From positions 1-64,000 of the forward strand of contig NZ_BOMI01000077.1 in NCBI RefSeq assembly GCF_016862115.1: 64,000 nucleotides of DNA, in the 5' to 3' direction. Positions 21,947-30,962 of this stretch are shown one piece after another. The notes beneath the pieces were generated by a model. It did no database searches. It was not told the origin of the DNA and saw only the letters and a list, made by a program, of their open reading frames with translations. A program made the translations under genes and the position numbers. Position 1 is the first letter of the stretch, and every line of letters starts with the position of its first letter. The stretch comes from Paractinoplanes deccanensis (GTDB lineage Bacteria; Actinomycetota; Actinomycetes; Mycobacteriales; Micromonosporaceae).

Positions 21947-23539
21947 TTAATGGATCAGAACGGGCGGCTCGACCGCTCCCTCGCCGCTGACGTCCTTGGC
22001 GGCGCGCCGCTTCGGCAGGAAGGCGATCGGGATGAGCGTCGCCACCGTCAGCAGGAAGCCGACCCAGAAGGTGGTGGCGAACGAGTCGGCCGCGTACTGG
22101 AGGCCGCGCTGGAGGATCTCGGGCGGCAGCGGGATCTGGATGCCCTGCTGGACGGCGATGGCCGCGCCCGCCTCGGTGATCGGCTCACCGCTGTTGGGGT
22201 TGGTCACGCCCGGGATGTCGGGGGAGCCGTTGAGCTGGCTGGTCAGGATCACCGACATGATCGCCGTACCGATCGAGCCGCCGATCTGCTGGAGGATGTT
22301 GACCAGTGTGGAGCCGCGGGCCACCTCGGCGTGCGACAGCGTCCGCAGCGCCGACGTCATGATCGGCATCATGGTGCCGCCCATGCCGAGGCCCATCACG
22401 AACAGCGAGCCGCAGAGCAGCACGTACGACGTGTCGGTGTCGACCTGGGTGAAGGTGAAGAAGCCGGCGGCGATCAGCGCCATGGCGAACGGCACCGTGC
22501 GGCCCACCGGGATCTTGTCGGCCATCATGCCGGCGATCGGCATGGTCAGCATCGCGCCGATGCCCTGCGGCGCCATCAGCAGGCCGGCGTTGAGCGTGGA
22601 CTCGCCGCGGATCTGCAGGAAGTAGCTCGGGAAGAGCAGGCCGGCGCCCATGAACGCGATGACGAAGACGAACAGCGAGATGGTCGCGATCGCCAGGCTG
22701 CGGTTGCGGAACAGGCGCAGGTCGAGCAGCGGGTGGCGCGGCTTGAACGAGTAGAGCACGAAGCCGATCACCAGCAGCGCACCGGCCAGCATGGTCGCCC
22801 ACACCTTGGTGGCGGTGATGGTGCCGGTCTCGGGCAGCGACGAGACGCCGTACAGGAACAGGGCGAGGCCGGGCGAGAGCATGAGCATGCCGATGAAGTC
22901 GAACGACTCCGACGGGTGCGGCTCGTCCTTGGGCAGCACGATCCACGCGTAGACCAGAGCGATCGCGCCGATCGGGATGTTGATCAGGAAGACCCAGTGC
23001 CAGCTCGCCACGTCGATCAGCCAGCCGCCGAGGATCGGGCCGCCGATCGGGCCGAGCAGCATCGGGACACCCAGCACGGCCATGAGCCGGCCGATCCGCT
23101 CGGGTCCCGCCGCCCGCGTCATGATCGTCATGCCGAGCGGCATCAGCATGCCGCCGCCGAGGCCCTGGAGGACTCGGTAGGCGACCAGTTGCTCGATCGA
23201 CCCGGCGGTGGCGCAGAGCGCCGATCCGAGCGTGAAGAGCAGCAGCGCCAGCATGTAGAGCCGCTTGGTGCCGAATCGGTCGGCGGCCCACCCGCTGAGC
23301 GGGATCACCGTGGCCAGCGCCAGCGTGTAGCCGGTCATGGTCCAGGCGACCTGGGCGTACGTCGCGTCGAACTCGGTCTGGAAGGTGGGCAGCGCGACGC
23401 TGACGACCGTGATGTCGAGGATCGACATGATCGCGCCGAGGACGACGACGCCAGCGATCTTGAGAACGGTGCCGTCTAGCTTATTGGGTGGCGCGGCGAC
23501 TTGATCTGTCACGGAAGGCTCCAGGGTGCTTGGGTCCAT
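21947..23539 (-). CDS. DHA2-family MFS multidrug efflux transporter
   Basis: This 530-residue membrane protein fits the 14-helix drug:H+ antiporter-2 group (EmrB/QacA type). It shows LDITVVSVALPTFQ in helix 1, the motif-A-like WAADRFGTKR, and YRVLQGLGGGMLMPLGMTIM. The motif-C-like GPIGGPILGGWLID follows, then WHWVFLINIPIGAIAL. It should export drugs or a self-made metabolite across the cytoplasmic membrane by proton exchange. The ATG at 23539 has AGGA five bases upstream and is preferred over GTG 23560, which has no ribosome-binding site. No TetR/MarR repressor is adjacent, which is unusual for this type of exporter; regulation is not visible. Confidence 0.92.
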   Translation of the reverse strand: MDPSTLEPSVTDQVAAPPNKLDGTVLKIAGVVVLGAIMSILDITVVSVALPTFQTEFDATYAQVAWTMTGYTLALATVIPLSGWAADRFGTKRLYMLALLLFTLGSALCATAGSIEQLVAYRVLQGLGGGMLMPLGMTIMTRAAGPERIGRLMAVLGVPMLLGPIGGPILGGWLIDVASWHWVFLINIPIGAIALVYAWIVLPKDEPHPSESFDFIGMLMLSPGLALFLYGVSSLPETGTITATKVWATMLAGALLVIGFVLYSFKPRHPLLDLRLFRNRSLAIATISLFVFVIAFMGAGLLFPSYFLQIRGESTLNAGLLMAPQGIGAMLTMPIAGMMADKIPVGRTVPFAMALIAAGFFTFTQVDTDTSYVLLCGSLFVMGLGMGGTMMPIMTSALRTLSHAEVARGSTLVNILQQIGGSIGTAIMSVILTSQLNGSPDIPGVTNPNSGEPITEAGAAIAVQQGIQIPLPPEILQRGLQYAADSFATTFWVGFLLTVATLIPIAFLPKRRAAKDVSGEGAVEPPVLIH

Positions 23540-23737
23540 GGATTCCTGGCTTTGACGCACCGCAGGTCAAAGGGCCGCGAGCGCCGGGCAGACGGCGATA
23601 GTTGCATTACGCACTGATCGCTCGCATCAGGTTTTCAGCTTCGCAGCTTTCCGCCAGTCACCTGCCCGGGTGGCTGAGGACCAGGCACAACTTCCCAGCT
23701 CAGCGCATTGATCAACCTGAGAGCGTGTCGAACGTCA

Positions 23738-23773
23738 CTGACGGGTCCCGCGCCGTGGCGCGAGCCCCGTCAG
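23738..23773 (-). terminator. Hairpin terminator of the Ig-repeat protein gene
   Basis: CTGACGGG-tcc-CGCGCC-gt-GGCGCG-ag-CCCCGTCAG is a long nearly perfect hairpin, 17 bases past the stop (23790) of the leftward Ig-repeat gene. The remaining gap up to the MFS start (23539) shows no further gene. Confidence 0.75.
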
Positions 23774-23789
23774 CAAGCCGACAGAAACG

Positions 23790-26555
23790 TCAGGGCCGCA
23801 CGGTGACCGGCTTGGTGGTCGACCGGCCGTCGTTGTAGCCCGCCTTGCGAGCGACCACCGTGACGGTGACCTTCTTGTAGCGCATGCCGGCGGTCAGCTT
23901 GAATGTCCGGACCGACCCGTTCTGGTAGAGCTTGCCGTTGACCCGCCACTCGTAGCGGTACGAGTCCGGCTTGATGTTCCAGGCGCCCGGGTCCGCGGTG
24001 AGCGTCCGGCCCACCTTCGCCGTTCCGGTGATCTTCGGGAGCCGTACGGTCGGCGCGGGCGCCCGCCCCTTGGCGACCGGCACGGTGGCCGCCGAGACGG
24101 CACGAGCCGACGTGTAACCGGGACGTCCCGCCGTCACGGCCACGGTCAGGCGCTTGCCGAGCAACGCCGCCGGGATCACGTACGCCGAGCCGGTCGCCCC
24201 CTTGATCGCGGCGCCGTTCGCCATCCACTGGTACGCCCAGCCCGTCGGCGCGGGCGTCCAGCTGCCGGTCGTGAGCCGCACGGTGCTCCCGACCGCCACG
24301 GTGCCCGTGACGGTGGGGGCCTTCGTCGCGCGCATCGCGGGCGGTGCGGCGATCGTGAACGCGGCGGCGCGCACCACCGGCTGCTGCCCGGCGCCGTAGG
24401 GCCGGACCGTCAGGGTCGCCTTGCCGAGCGCCGCCCCGGCAAGGTTGACGTCCACGGTGGACGTCTTGCCGTCCGCCGAGACGCTCCGCACGGTCGCGAT
24501 GATCGGCTTGCCGCCGGCCGGGGTCACCTCGACGACGTCCTTCACCCGCAGCTGGGAGCCGGTGACGGTCAGGGTGCGCACCGCACCGGCCGCCACCGAG
24601 GCCGGCGCCACGGCGGTCACCGTGACGGTGGCGGGCTCGACCGAGAAGACGTACGAGGCGGTGGTCGACACGTAGCCGGTGGCGTCGTAGCCGCGGACGA
24701 TCACCGAGTGCCGTCCCGTCAGGGTGGGCGTCCAGGCCGGGGTGACAGCCGTGCCGTCGGCGCGCGCGGCCAGCGGAGCCCACTGCGCCGCCTGGTCGAT
24801 CTTGTACTCGTAGCGGACCGTGCCGGGGAGTCGCGGCGCGAAGGTGAACGTGCCCGGGGCGAGCCGGCCGTTGCCCGTGCCGCTCACCGGGAAGTCGGCC
24901 GACGCGATGCGCGGCTGGTCGATGACCGTCCAGCCCGGTCCGCCGGCCGCGGACTGCGCGTACTGGTTGCGGGCGACGACCTGCACGTAGTGGTAGCCGC
25001 GCTTGACCGGGGTGAAGCGGAACGTGGCGCTGCCGTCGGCCGCGGGCTTGACGATCTGCTCCGTGCCCTTGTCGCCGTTCATCGACACCACGTAGTCGAC
25101 GACGCCGGGCATCGTCGTCCGGGCGGTGAACGTGGCCACCTCGCCGGGCATGGTGCCACCGGAGCGGGTGACCGCCGGCATGGCGTTGTCGACCCACGAC
25201 AGGTAGTGCCACCGCGGCACCGAGAGGGTGCCGTCGGCGGTGCGGCTCTGGATGCGCAACCCGTTGACGTTGGCGTCCGCGGCCTGGGGAATCCACTCGA
25301 GCTCGGCAGTGCCGTCGGCGCGGGCGGACACGGTGGTCTTCTGCACGGGACGCGGCACGATCGACGAGTCCTCCGCCCAGAAGACGTAGGACTCGACGTT
25401 CGGCACCCGGGGAGCGACCTGGATCCGCAGCGGCGATCCCACCACCCGGCCGCCGGTCGCGGCGGTGATCTCCGGGCCGTCGTCGACCAGGAACGCGTAG
25501 GACCGCGGCGGATATTTCGCGCCCTCCCTGGTCACGCTGCGCACGCTCAGGGTCTGCTGCCCCGCCCGGGTCGGTGCGATCATCACGGTGGCCTTGCCGG
25601 CGTCGTCCGCCGCCGTGATGCCGGACGGCCCGCCGTTGTCGATCGACCACTCGAACGACTCGGTGTCCTCGAGCAGCGACTGGAACTGGAACTCGCCGGC
25701 CACGCCGACGTTGAAGCTCAGGTTGGCGTCGTACTCGGGGTAGTCGGCCGAGAAGACGACCGGCCGGGTGTCCCGGACGTCGAACGACTCGCTGAACGGC
25801 TCGGACGCGTTCCCCGCGCGGTCGATCGCGTAAACGGTGAGGTCGTGGCCGCCCGCTGTCTTCGGCGCCCAGGTCAGCGTCACCGGGCCGCCGAGCCGGT
25901 CGGCCTTCACGTCCTCCCAGACGGCGTCCTGCGAGGCCTCGTTCGCGTAGAACCGGTAGCGATAGCTCACCACGTCTTCGGTGGTGGGCGTCACCACGAA
26001 GGTCCCCGGCACGCCGATGCCGCCGCGGCGGTAGTCGTCACCGTCCAGGTAGACCGCGGAGCCGGCCGTCGGCGCGGACCCGCCCGTCCGGTCGACGGTG
26101 AAGTAGCAGGTGTCGCTCCACGGCGACGCTTCCGAGCCCTCCAGCAGCCGCACCCGCCAGGCGTACGTGACGCCGTCGAGCTGCTTCGACTCGTTCTCGA
26201 GCTGGATGTAGGCGCCCTGGTCGCCGACGTGCGCGCCGTCGAGCCACTGCTGACGCTCGTCCGGCTTGGTGACGTCCCAGACCTGGAAGTCGGCCTGGGC
26301 ACCCTCGGCGGCCTCGGCGACCGCTCCGGTCAGCACCACGGCCTGGGCGTCGTTGAGCCGCACCGGGCTCAGATAGGGGCCGGGCGCCTCGGCGGCGCAG
26401 GCCTGGCCCGCGGTGCGCAGACCGGTCGGCGCGCCCGCGGCCGCCGCGACCGGCCCGGCGCCGAGGCCGACGGCGGTCCCGCTGACGAGGGCGGTCATGG
26501 TCGTCGTGGCCAGCAGTCTTCGGCCGAAAGGAGACAGAAAGGGACTCAGGCCCAC
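23790..26555 (-). CDS. Secreted multi-domain Ig-like repeat protein
   Basis: The 921-residue protein has a signal segment (RRLLATTTMTALVSGTAVGLG) ending in an Ala-rich site. Many beta-sandwich repeats follow, several with the pattern YRYRFYANEASQ... LTWAPKTAGGHDLTVYAIDRAGNAS, typical of actinobacterial Ig/Fn3-like secreted proteins. An IPT/TIG-like domain lies near residue 640-740, and two C-terminal YQW/YEW repeats (TGSWTPAPTGWAYQWM and DPGAWNIKPDSYRYEW) are present. No enzyme motif was seen; it is probably an extracellular structural or binding protein. GTG 26555 is chosen because GGGGGA lies 9 bases upstream; starts at 26564 or 26609 are possible. It is followed by a strong hairpin terminator. 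Confidence 0.75.
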   Translation of the reverse strand: MGLSPFLSPFGRRLLATTTMTALVSGTAVGLGAGPVAAAAGAPTGLRTAGQACAAEAPGPYLSPVRLNDAQAVVLTGAVAEAAEGAQADFQVWDVTKPDERQQWLDGAHVGDQGAYIQLENESKQLDGVTYAWRVRLLEGSEASPWSDTCYFTVDRTGGSAPTAGSAVYLDGDDYRRGGIGVPGTFVVTPTTEDVVSYRYRFYANEASQDAVWEDVKADRLGGPVTLTWAPKTAGGHDLTVYAIDRAGNASEPFSESFDVRDTRPVVFSADYPEYDANLSFNVGVAGEFQFQSLLEDTESFEWSIDNGGPSGITAADDAGKATVMIAPTRAGQQTLSVRSVTREGAKYPPRSYAFLVDDGPEITAATGGRVVGSPLRIQVAPRVPNVESYVFWAEDSSIVPRPVQKTTVSARADGTAELEWIPQAADANVNGLRIQSRTADGTLSVPRWHYLSWVDNAMPAVTRSGGTMPGEVATFTARTTMPGVVDYVVSMNGDKGTEQIVKPAADGSATFRFTPVKRGYHYVQVVARNQYAQSAAGGPGWTVIDQPRIASADFPVSGTGNGRLAPGTFTFAPRLPGTVRYEYKIDQAAQWAPLAARADGTAVTPAWTPTLTGRHSVIVRGYDATGYVSTTASYVFSVEPATVTVTAVAPASVAAGAVRTLTVTGSQLRVKDVVEVTPAGGKPIIATVRSVSADGKTSTVDVNLAGAALGKATLTVRPYGAGQQPVVRAAAFTIAAPPAMRATKAPTVTGTVAVGSTVRLTTGSWTPAPTGWAYQWMANGAAIKGATGSAYVIPAALLGKRLTVAVTAGRPGYTSARAVSAATVPVAKGRAPAPTVRLPKITGTAKVGRTLTADPGAWNIKPDSYRYEWRVNGKLYQNGSVRTFKLTAGMRYKKVTVTVVARKAGYNDGRSTTKPVTVRP

Positions 26556-26637
26556 TATGGACACTCCCCCGAGAGTCGACGGCCGAGGCGCCGCAGAGGC
26601 CAAGATCATAGAACGAAACGGTCCCGGCGCAACCCCG

Positions 26638-28740
26638 CTACAACGTCGACGCCCGCCGATTCAGCGCGGCGGCCTCGTCGCCGCGACCAGCTACGCGGCA
26701 TGTGTCCGCATACGAGCGCAGACACTCGATCAGCAGCTGCCTCTCGGCCAGCGGCGCGAGCAGGTCGACGGCCCGCCGATGGTGGCCGAGCGCCTCGTCG
26801 AGGCGGCCCGCCTCGCGCAGCACTACGCCGAGATAGGTGAGGCACCACGCCTCGTTGTGCCGCAGCTCGTGCCGCTCGGCGAGCGCGAGAGCCTCCCTGA
26901 TCGGCTCCTCCGACTCCGTGGCCAGGCCCAGGGTGACCAGACCGGTGATCCGTGCCGGCCCCTCGGCCGAGCCGATCGACGCCCGGGCCAGCTCCTCGGC
27001 CTCGGCGCGCCCGCCGAGCCGCAACGTCACCCACCCGTCGAACGCCAGCGCCTGCGCCAGGCCGCTGCCGTTGCCCACCTTCGCGAAGAGCTCGCGGGCC
27101 AGCCGGAAGTCGCTCCGCGCGGCTTCGAGATCGCCCAGGTCCTTGCGTACGAGGCCACGGCGGAGCGCGAGGCCCGCGGCCGGCCCGTCACCGGCGGGGA
27201 CCACCTGCGCGTACGCCTCCAGCGCCGGCCGCAGCCGGCCCGCCGCCGCGTGTGCCCAGCCGAGGTCCGACAGCAATGCGGCGCGCTGCTCGTCGCGGCC
27301 GAGGCGCCCGGCGGCGGCCGCCGCGGCCGACAGCATCCTGGTCTGGTCGTCGGTGCCGCGATGCCGGAAGAACCAGACCCGCAGCGTCTGCGGCAGCTCG
27401 GCGACCACCTCGTCCGCGCCGAGGCGCACGGCCGCGTCGAAGCAGGCGACCAGGTTGACGTATTCGAGGTCGAGCCACGCCGGGTCCTGGGCACGCGCCC
27501 GCGCCAGATAGTGGTCGACGACCCGGCGCACGGCGTCGTCACCCGCGGGCTCCTCGCCAGCGGCCAGGTCGGCCGCGTACTGCCGGATCAGGTCGTGCAT
27601 CCGGTAGCGGCCCGGCGCGACCTCCTGCACCAGATGGGCGTCGACCAGTTCCTCGAGGAACGAGGCGGCCGGCTCGCCGATGAGCGCGCTCGCGGCCGCG
27701 TCGTCGAAGTCGGTGCCGGGCAGGACGCCGAGCAGGCGGAACGCGCGGCGCTGGCCCTCGTCGAGCTGGCGCAGCGACATGCCGAAGGCGGCGTCGAAGC
27801 GGTTGGCGGTGTCGCGCAGGCGCTCGGCCAGCACGGCGACCGTCCATCCGGGACGGTGCCGTAGCCGCGCCCCGGCCATGCGCAGCGCGAGCGGAAGGCC
27901 GCCGCACTGCCGCAGCACCTGGTCGACCGCCTCCCGGTCGTCGCCGGCGAGACCGGCGGCGCGGCCGAAGAGGGCGGCCGCCTCGTCGTCGGCGAGCGGG
28001 GCCAGCGAGACCGGCGGCACCCCGTCCAGGCTGACCAGGCGGTTGCGGCTCGTGATGAGGACGGCCGACCGGCCGGCGCCGGGCAGCAGCGGGCGCACCT
28101 GCTCGGCGCCGGCGGCGTTGTCGAGCACCACGAGCACGCGGCGGCGCGACAGCTCCGACCGCCAGAGCGCGGCCGGGTCGGGCGGCAGGTGGGTGATGTC
28201 GAGCGCGCCCAGCAGCCGGCCGAGCGCGGTCACCGGGTCGAGCGGCTCGTGCCCCGGCGTGAAGCCCTGGAGGTCGAGGTAGAGGCCGCCGTCGGGAAAC
28301 TTCGCGGCCAGCCGGTGCGCGACGTGCACGGCCAGGCTGGTCTTGCCGACGCCGGCCATGCCGTCCACGGCCACCGCGCCCGCGGTCGACACCAGCTCTT
28401 CGACCCGGGCCCGCTCGGACTCGCGGCCGGTGAAGTCGAACAGGTCGGCGGGCAGGTCGTTGCGGCGGGGCGGCGGCGCCGCGCCGGCCGCGGACGCGGC
28501 GGCCCACACCGCGCGCAGCGGACGGGGATCGCGGCCGACCGCCCGGCAGAGCGCGACAACGGCCTCCCACGGGGGCACCAACTGGCCGGTGAGATAGCGG
28601 GACAACGACGAGCTGCTCAGCTCGGCCCGGCGGGCGAGGGCGCGCAGGCTGAGGCCGCTCAGCTCCTTGATCGACGAGAGCTGGGCGACCAGCCTCTCCC
28701 GCGGCCCCGACACGCGCAACACCGTATCGTCCCGGCCCAC
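26638..28740 (-). CDS. HTH / NB-ARC ATPase / TPR transcriptional regulator
   Basis: This 700-residue regulator is built like AfsR-family proteins but with a small Xre-type HTH instead of a SARP domain. An HTH lies at residues 20-60 (LSLRALARRAELSSSSLSRYL). The NB-ARC ATPase has Walker A VDGMAGVGKTSLA (about 125), Walker B RRRVLVVLDNA (about 200), a GLPLALR motif (about 290) and the MHDLIRQYA motif (about 375). TPR-like helices run to the end. It probably oligomerises on a ligand signal and controls nearby genes. It is divergent from the AhpD-like/DUF1801 pair across about 130 bp. The GTG at 28740 is the first start; internal starts within the first 12 codons are possible. Confidence 0.88.
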   Translation of the reverse strand: MGRDDTVLRVSGPRERLVAQLSSIKELSGLSLRALARRAELSSSSLSRYLTGQLVPPWEAVVALCRAVGRDPRPLRAVWAAASAAGAAPPPRRNDLPADLFDFTGRESERARVEELVSTAGAVAVDGMAGVGKTSLAVHVAHRLAAKFPDGGLYLDLQGFTPGHEPLDPVTALGRLLGALDITHLPPDPAALWRSELSRRRVLVVLDNAAGAEQVRPLLPGAGRSAVLITSRNRLVSLDGVPPVSLAPLADDEAAALFGRAAGLAGDDREAVDQVLRQCGGLPLALRMAGARLRHRPGWTVAVLAERLRDTANRFDAAFGMSLRQLDEGQRRAFRLLGVLPGTDFDDAAASALIGEPAASFLEELVDAHLVQEVAPGRYRMHDLIRQYAADLAAGEEPAGDDAVRRVVDHYLARARAQDPAWLDLEYVNLVACFDAAVRLGADEVVAELPQTLRVWFFRHRGTDDQTRMLSAAAAAAGRLGRDEQRAALLSDLGWAHAAAGRLRPALEAYAQVVPAGDGPAAGLALRRGLVRKDLGDLEAARSDFRLARELFAKVGNGSGLAQALAFDGWVTLRLGGRAEAEELARASIGSAEGPARITGLVTLGLATESEEPIREALALAERHELRHNEAWCLTYLGVVLREAGRLDEALGHHRRAVDLLAPLAERQLLIECLRSYADTCRVAGRGDEAAALNRRASTL

Positions 28741-28869
28741 GACCTCGGATCGGCAAGCCGTTTCCGCTGCTCAGCGCCGTTGCCCGTGTCCCACGGTGTC
28801 CCACGGGCGGCGCGCGGGACACCGCGCCGGTGGTCGGATGAATCCCGTCAACGAGACGAGGAGGAGCGG

Positions 28870-29265
28870 ATGCCCACCGAGCGGATGCCCAGCCCGACGG
28901 CCCTGATCCCGGAGGCCGGCGCGGCGCTCACGGCGATCGGCGTGGCGGTCGCCGGGGTCGGGCTCGGCGACCGGCTGCTGGAGCTCAACCGCCGCCGGGT
29001 CGCCGCGCTCAACGGCTGCGGCCCCGAGGACCGCCGGCCGCACACCAGCGACGAGGAGCGGGCCGCTCTCGCGCTGACCGAGGCGGTGACGGTGCTCGGC
29101 GCCGACCCCGTGCCCGATGAGGTGTGGGACCGGGCGGCCAAGCACTTCGACCACCGGGAGCTCGCCGCGCTGCTGCTCACCGCCGCCCTCGCCAACGCCG
29201 TCACCCGCCTCGACATCGCCACCCGCAGAAATATCGCAACCCGCAGGAATGGAGCCACGTCATGA
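28870..29265 (+). CDS. AhpD-like (carboxymuconolactone decarboxylase family) protein lacking the CxxC segment
   Basis: This 131-residue protein reads like the middle of an AhpD/CMD-family protein: LIPEAGAALTAIG at the N-terminus, LELNRRRVAALNGCG, then ERAALALTEAVTVL, and VPDEVWDRAAKHFDHRELAALLLTAALANAVTRL. In family members about 30 residues follow NGC, carrying the second Cys of CxxC and a catalytic His. Here NGCG (Cys50) jumps straight to PEDRRPHTSDEERAA, so the redox pair is missing. The frame is intact and codon use is normal, so this looks like a clean deletion and not decay. GAGGAGG precedes ATG 28870. Its TGA overlaps the next ATG, and it is divergent from the NB-ARC regulator. Peroxidase-type activity is unlikely; the role is unknown. 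Confidence 0.75.
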   Translation: MPTERMPSPTALIPEAGAALTAIGVAVAGVGLGDRLLELNRRRVAALNGCGPEDRRPHTSDEERAALALTEAVTVLGADPVPDEVWDRAAKHFDHRELAALLLTAALANAVTRLDIATRRNIATRRNGATS

Positions 29266-29669
29266 CCACCACCACCCGCAAGCACGAGGGTTTCACCGCC
29301 GACGAGCGCAACGCCATGAAGGAGCGCGCCAAGGAGCTCAAGAGCGGCGCGAAGCCCGACGTCCTGTCGAAGATCGCCGAGATGGCCGACGAGGACCGCG
29401 AGCTGGCCGAGCGGCTGCACGCCGTCATCACGGCGCACGCCCCCGAGCTCACCCCCAAGCTGTGGTACGGCATGCCGGCCTACTACCGCAACGGCAAGAT
29501 GCTCTGCTTCTTCCAGAGCCGGGCCAAGTTCAAGACCCGGTACGCCACCCTCGGCTTCAGCGACGCCGCCGCGCTCGACGAGGGCGTGATGTGGCCCGCC
29601 TACTACGCGCTCACCGAGATCGACGAGCCCCGGATCGTCGCGCTGCTGACCCGGGCCATGGGCTCCTGA
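29262..29669 (+). CDS. DUF1801-family (YdhG-like) small protein
   Basis: This 135-residue soluble protein has a charged helical N-terminus (FTADERNAMKERAKELK). A DUF1801-type core follows: APELTPKLWYGMPAYYRNGKM, then CFFQSRAKFKTRYATLGF. Bacillus YdhG-type relatives have been called iron chaperones, but the function is weakly established in the family. The ATG at 29262 overlaps the stop of the AhpD-like gene in ATGA, so the two are translated together. GGAG lies about 9 bases upstream. Both genes may be controlled by the divergent NB-ARC regulator. Confidence 0.8.
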   Translation: MTTTTRKHEGFTADERNAMKERAKELKSGAKPDVLSKIAEMADEDRELAERLHAVITAHAPELTPKLWYGMPAYYRNGKMLCFFQSRAKFKTRYATLGFSDAAALDEGVMWPAYYALTEIDEPRIVALLTRAMGS

Positions 29670-29750
29670 GGCGCCGCGGGGGCAACCCGGCCGGATGAAA
29701 CACGCCGAAGTGTCGGAAAATCCCCCGAACAGGCTCGTTACGGTGCCGGA

Positions 29751-30953
29751 GTGACTACCGAGAGAGACATCAAAGACACCCTCAGTGGCTCTCCGTTCGG
29801 CAGCCTCCGGCGCCGAGCCGGCAGCGCCGTCGCCGTGGCCATCATCGGGCTGCTCACACCCACGGCCGCCCACGCCGACACGCGAAACCCGAGTCCGCCG
29901 GCCGCCGGCGAGACCGTCGAGGTGAGCCTCCGGGCCACCATGACCGGCACGTCCGGGATCATCGCCGTGCGCCCCGACGGGGAGGTCTTCGCCACCTACG
30001 GCCGCGGCAAGGTGCGGCAGTGGAACACGGCGACCGGGCGCCGGGCCGGGCCGTCGCTCGCCGTCGAGGACGCGACCGTGCGCTCCGTCGCCTACAGCCC
30101 CGACGGCAAGCTGCTGGCCGTCGCCGGCGACGGCGGTGTGGCGCTCTGGGACCCGGCCACCGGGGAGCAGTCCGGGCCACCGCTGACCGGGCACACCGGC
30201 GCGGTGCGCTCGGTGGCCTTCAGCCCCGCCGGGCCGCGCCTCGCCACCGCCGGCGAGGACGGCACGGTGCGGCTGTGGGACCCGACCACCGGCGACCTGG
30301 TGCGGACCCTGACCGGGCACGCCGGCGCGGTCCGGTTCGCCGTGTTCAGCCCCGACGGCGAGCGCCTCGCGAGCATCGGCGCCGGGGACCACACCGTGCG
30401 GCTGTGGCAGACCGCCACCGGTCAGCCGATCGGCGCGGGCCTGGCCGCGAACCCCGGACCGGTGTACGCGGTGAGCTTCAGCCCCGACGGCACCCTGCTG
30501 GCCACCTCCGGCGGCGGCAACACCGTCCAGCTGTACGACGCGGCCACCGGCGCACCCGCGGGCGCACCGCTCGCCGGCACCTCCGCGCCCGTGTACGCGC
30601 TGACCTTCAGCGCGGACGGCGAGCTCCTGGCCACCTCGTCGGGCGGCGACAACACCGTCGGGCTCTGGGAGGTGGCGACCCGTCAGCCGGTCACCACGCC
30701 GCTCGCCGGCCACACCGGCCCGGTGCGCGCCATGCGGTTCAGCCCGGACGGCAAGCTGCTCGCCACCGGCAGCGACGACGGCACCGTGCGCCTGTGGGAC
30801 GCGGCGACCGGAAGCCTGGCCGGCGCGCCGCTGACCGGGCACGAGGGCCCGGTGTGGGCGCTGCGGTTCAGCCCGAACGGCAAGCGCCTGATCACCACGG
30901 GCGACGACGGCAAGGCGCGACTCTGGCGCCTCGCCGCCACGGCCACGAACTGA
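29751..30953 (+). CDS. Secreted WD40-repeat beta-propeller protein
   Basis: The 400-residue protein has a basic N-terminus and signal-like hydrophobic segment (GSAVAVAIIGLLTPTAAHA), so it should be exported. The rest is seven or more WD40 repeats with the usual pattern (VRSVAFSPAGPRLATAGEDGTVRLWDPTTG; VRAMRFSPDGKLLATGSDDGTVRLWD). WD40 proteins are usually cytoplasmic scaffolds, so an exported one is less common; no kinase domain is attached. The GTG at 29751 is the only reasonable start, with a weak ribosome-binding site. Its stop codon directly abuts the stop of the convergent GH18 gene with no base between, within an 18-bp palindrome. Confidence 0.85.
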   Translation: MTTERDIKDTLSGSPFGSLRRRAGSAVAVAIIGLLTPTAAHADTRNPSPPAAGETVEVSLRATMTGTSGIIAVRPDGEVFATYGRGKVRQWNTATGRRAGPSLAVEDATVRSVAYSPDGKLLAVAGDGGVALWDPATGEQSGPPLTGHTGAVRSVAFSPAGPRLATAGEDGTVRLWDPTTGDLVRTLTGHAGAVRFAVFSPDGERLASIGAGDHTVRLWQTATGQPIGAGLAANPGPVYAVSFSPDGTLLATSGGGNTVQLYDAATGAPAGAPLAGTSAPVYALTFSADGELLATSSGGDNTVGLWEVATRQPVTTPLAGHTGPVRAMRFSPDGKLLATGSDDGTVRLWDAATGSLAGAPLTGHEGPVWALRFSPNGKRLITTGDDGKARLWRLAATATN

Positions 30954-30962
30954 TCAGTTCGT
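30945..30962. terminator. 18-bp perfect palindrome at abutting convergent stops
   Basis: ACGAACTGATCAGTTCGT is a perfect palindrome centred exactly between the WD40 stop (TGA, 30951-30953) and the GH18 stop (TCA on this strand, 30954-30956). Because of the symmetry both proteins end in Thr-Asn. It may act as a short bidirectional terminator, although it has no loop. Confidence 0.55.
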
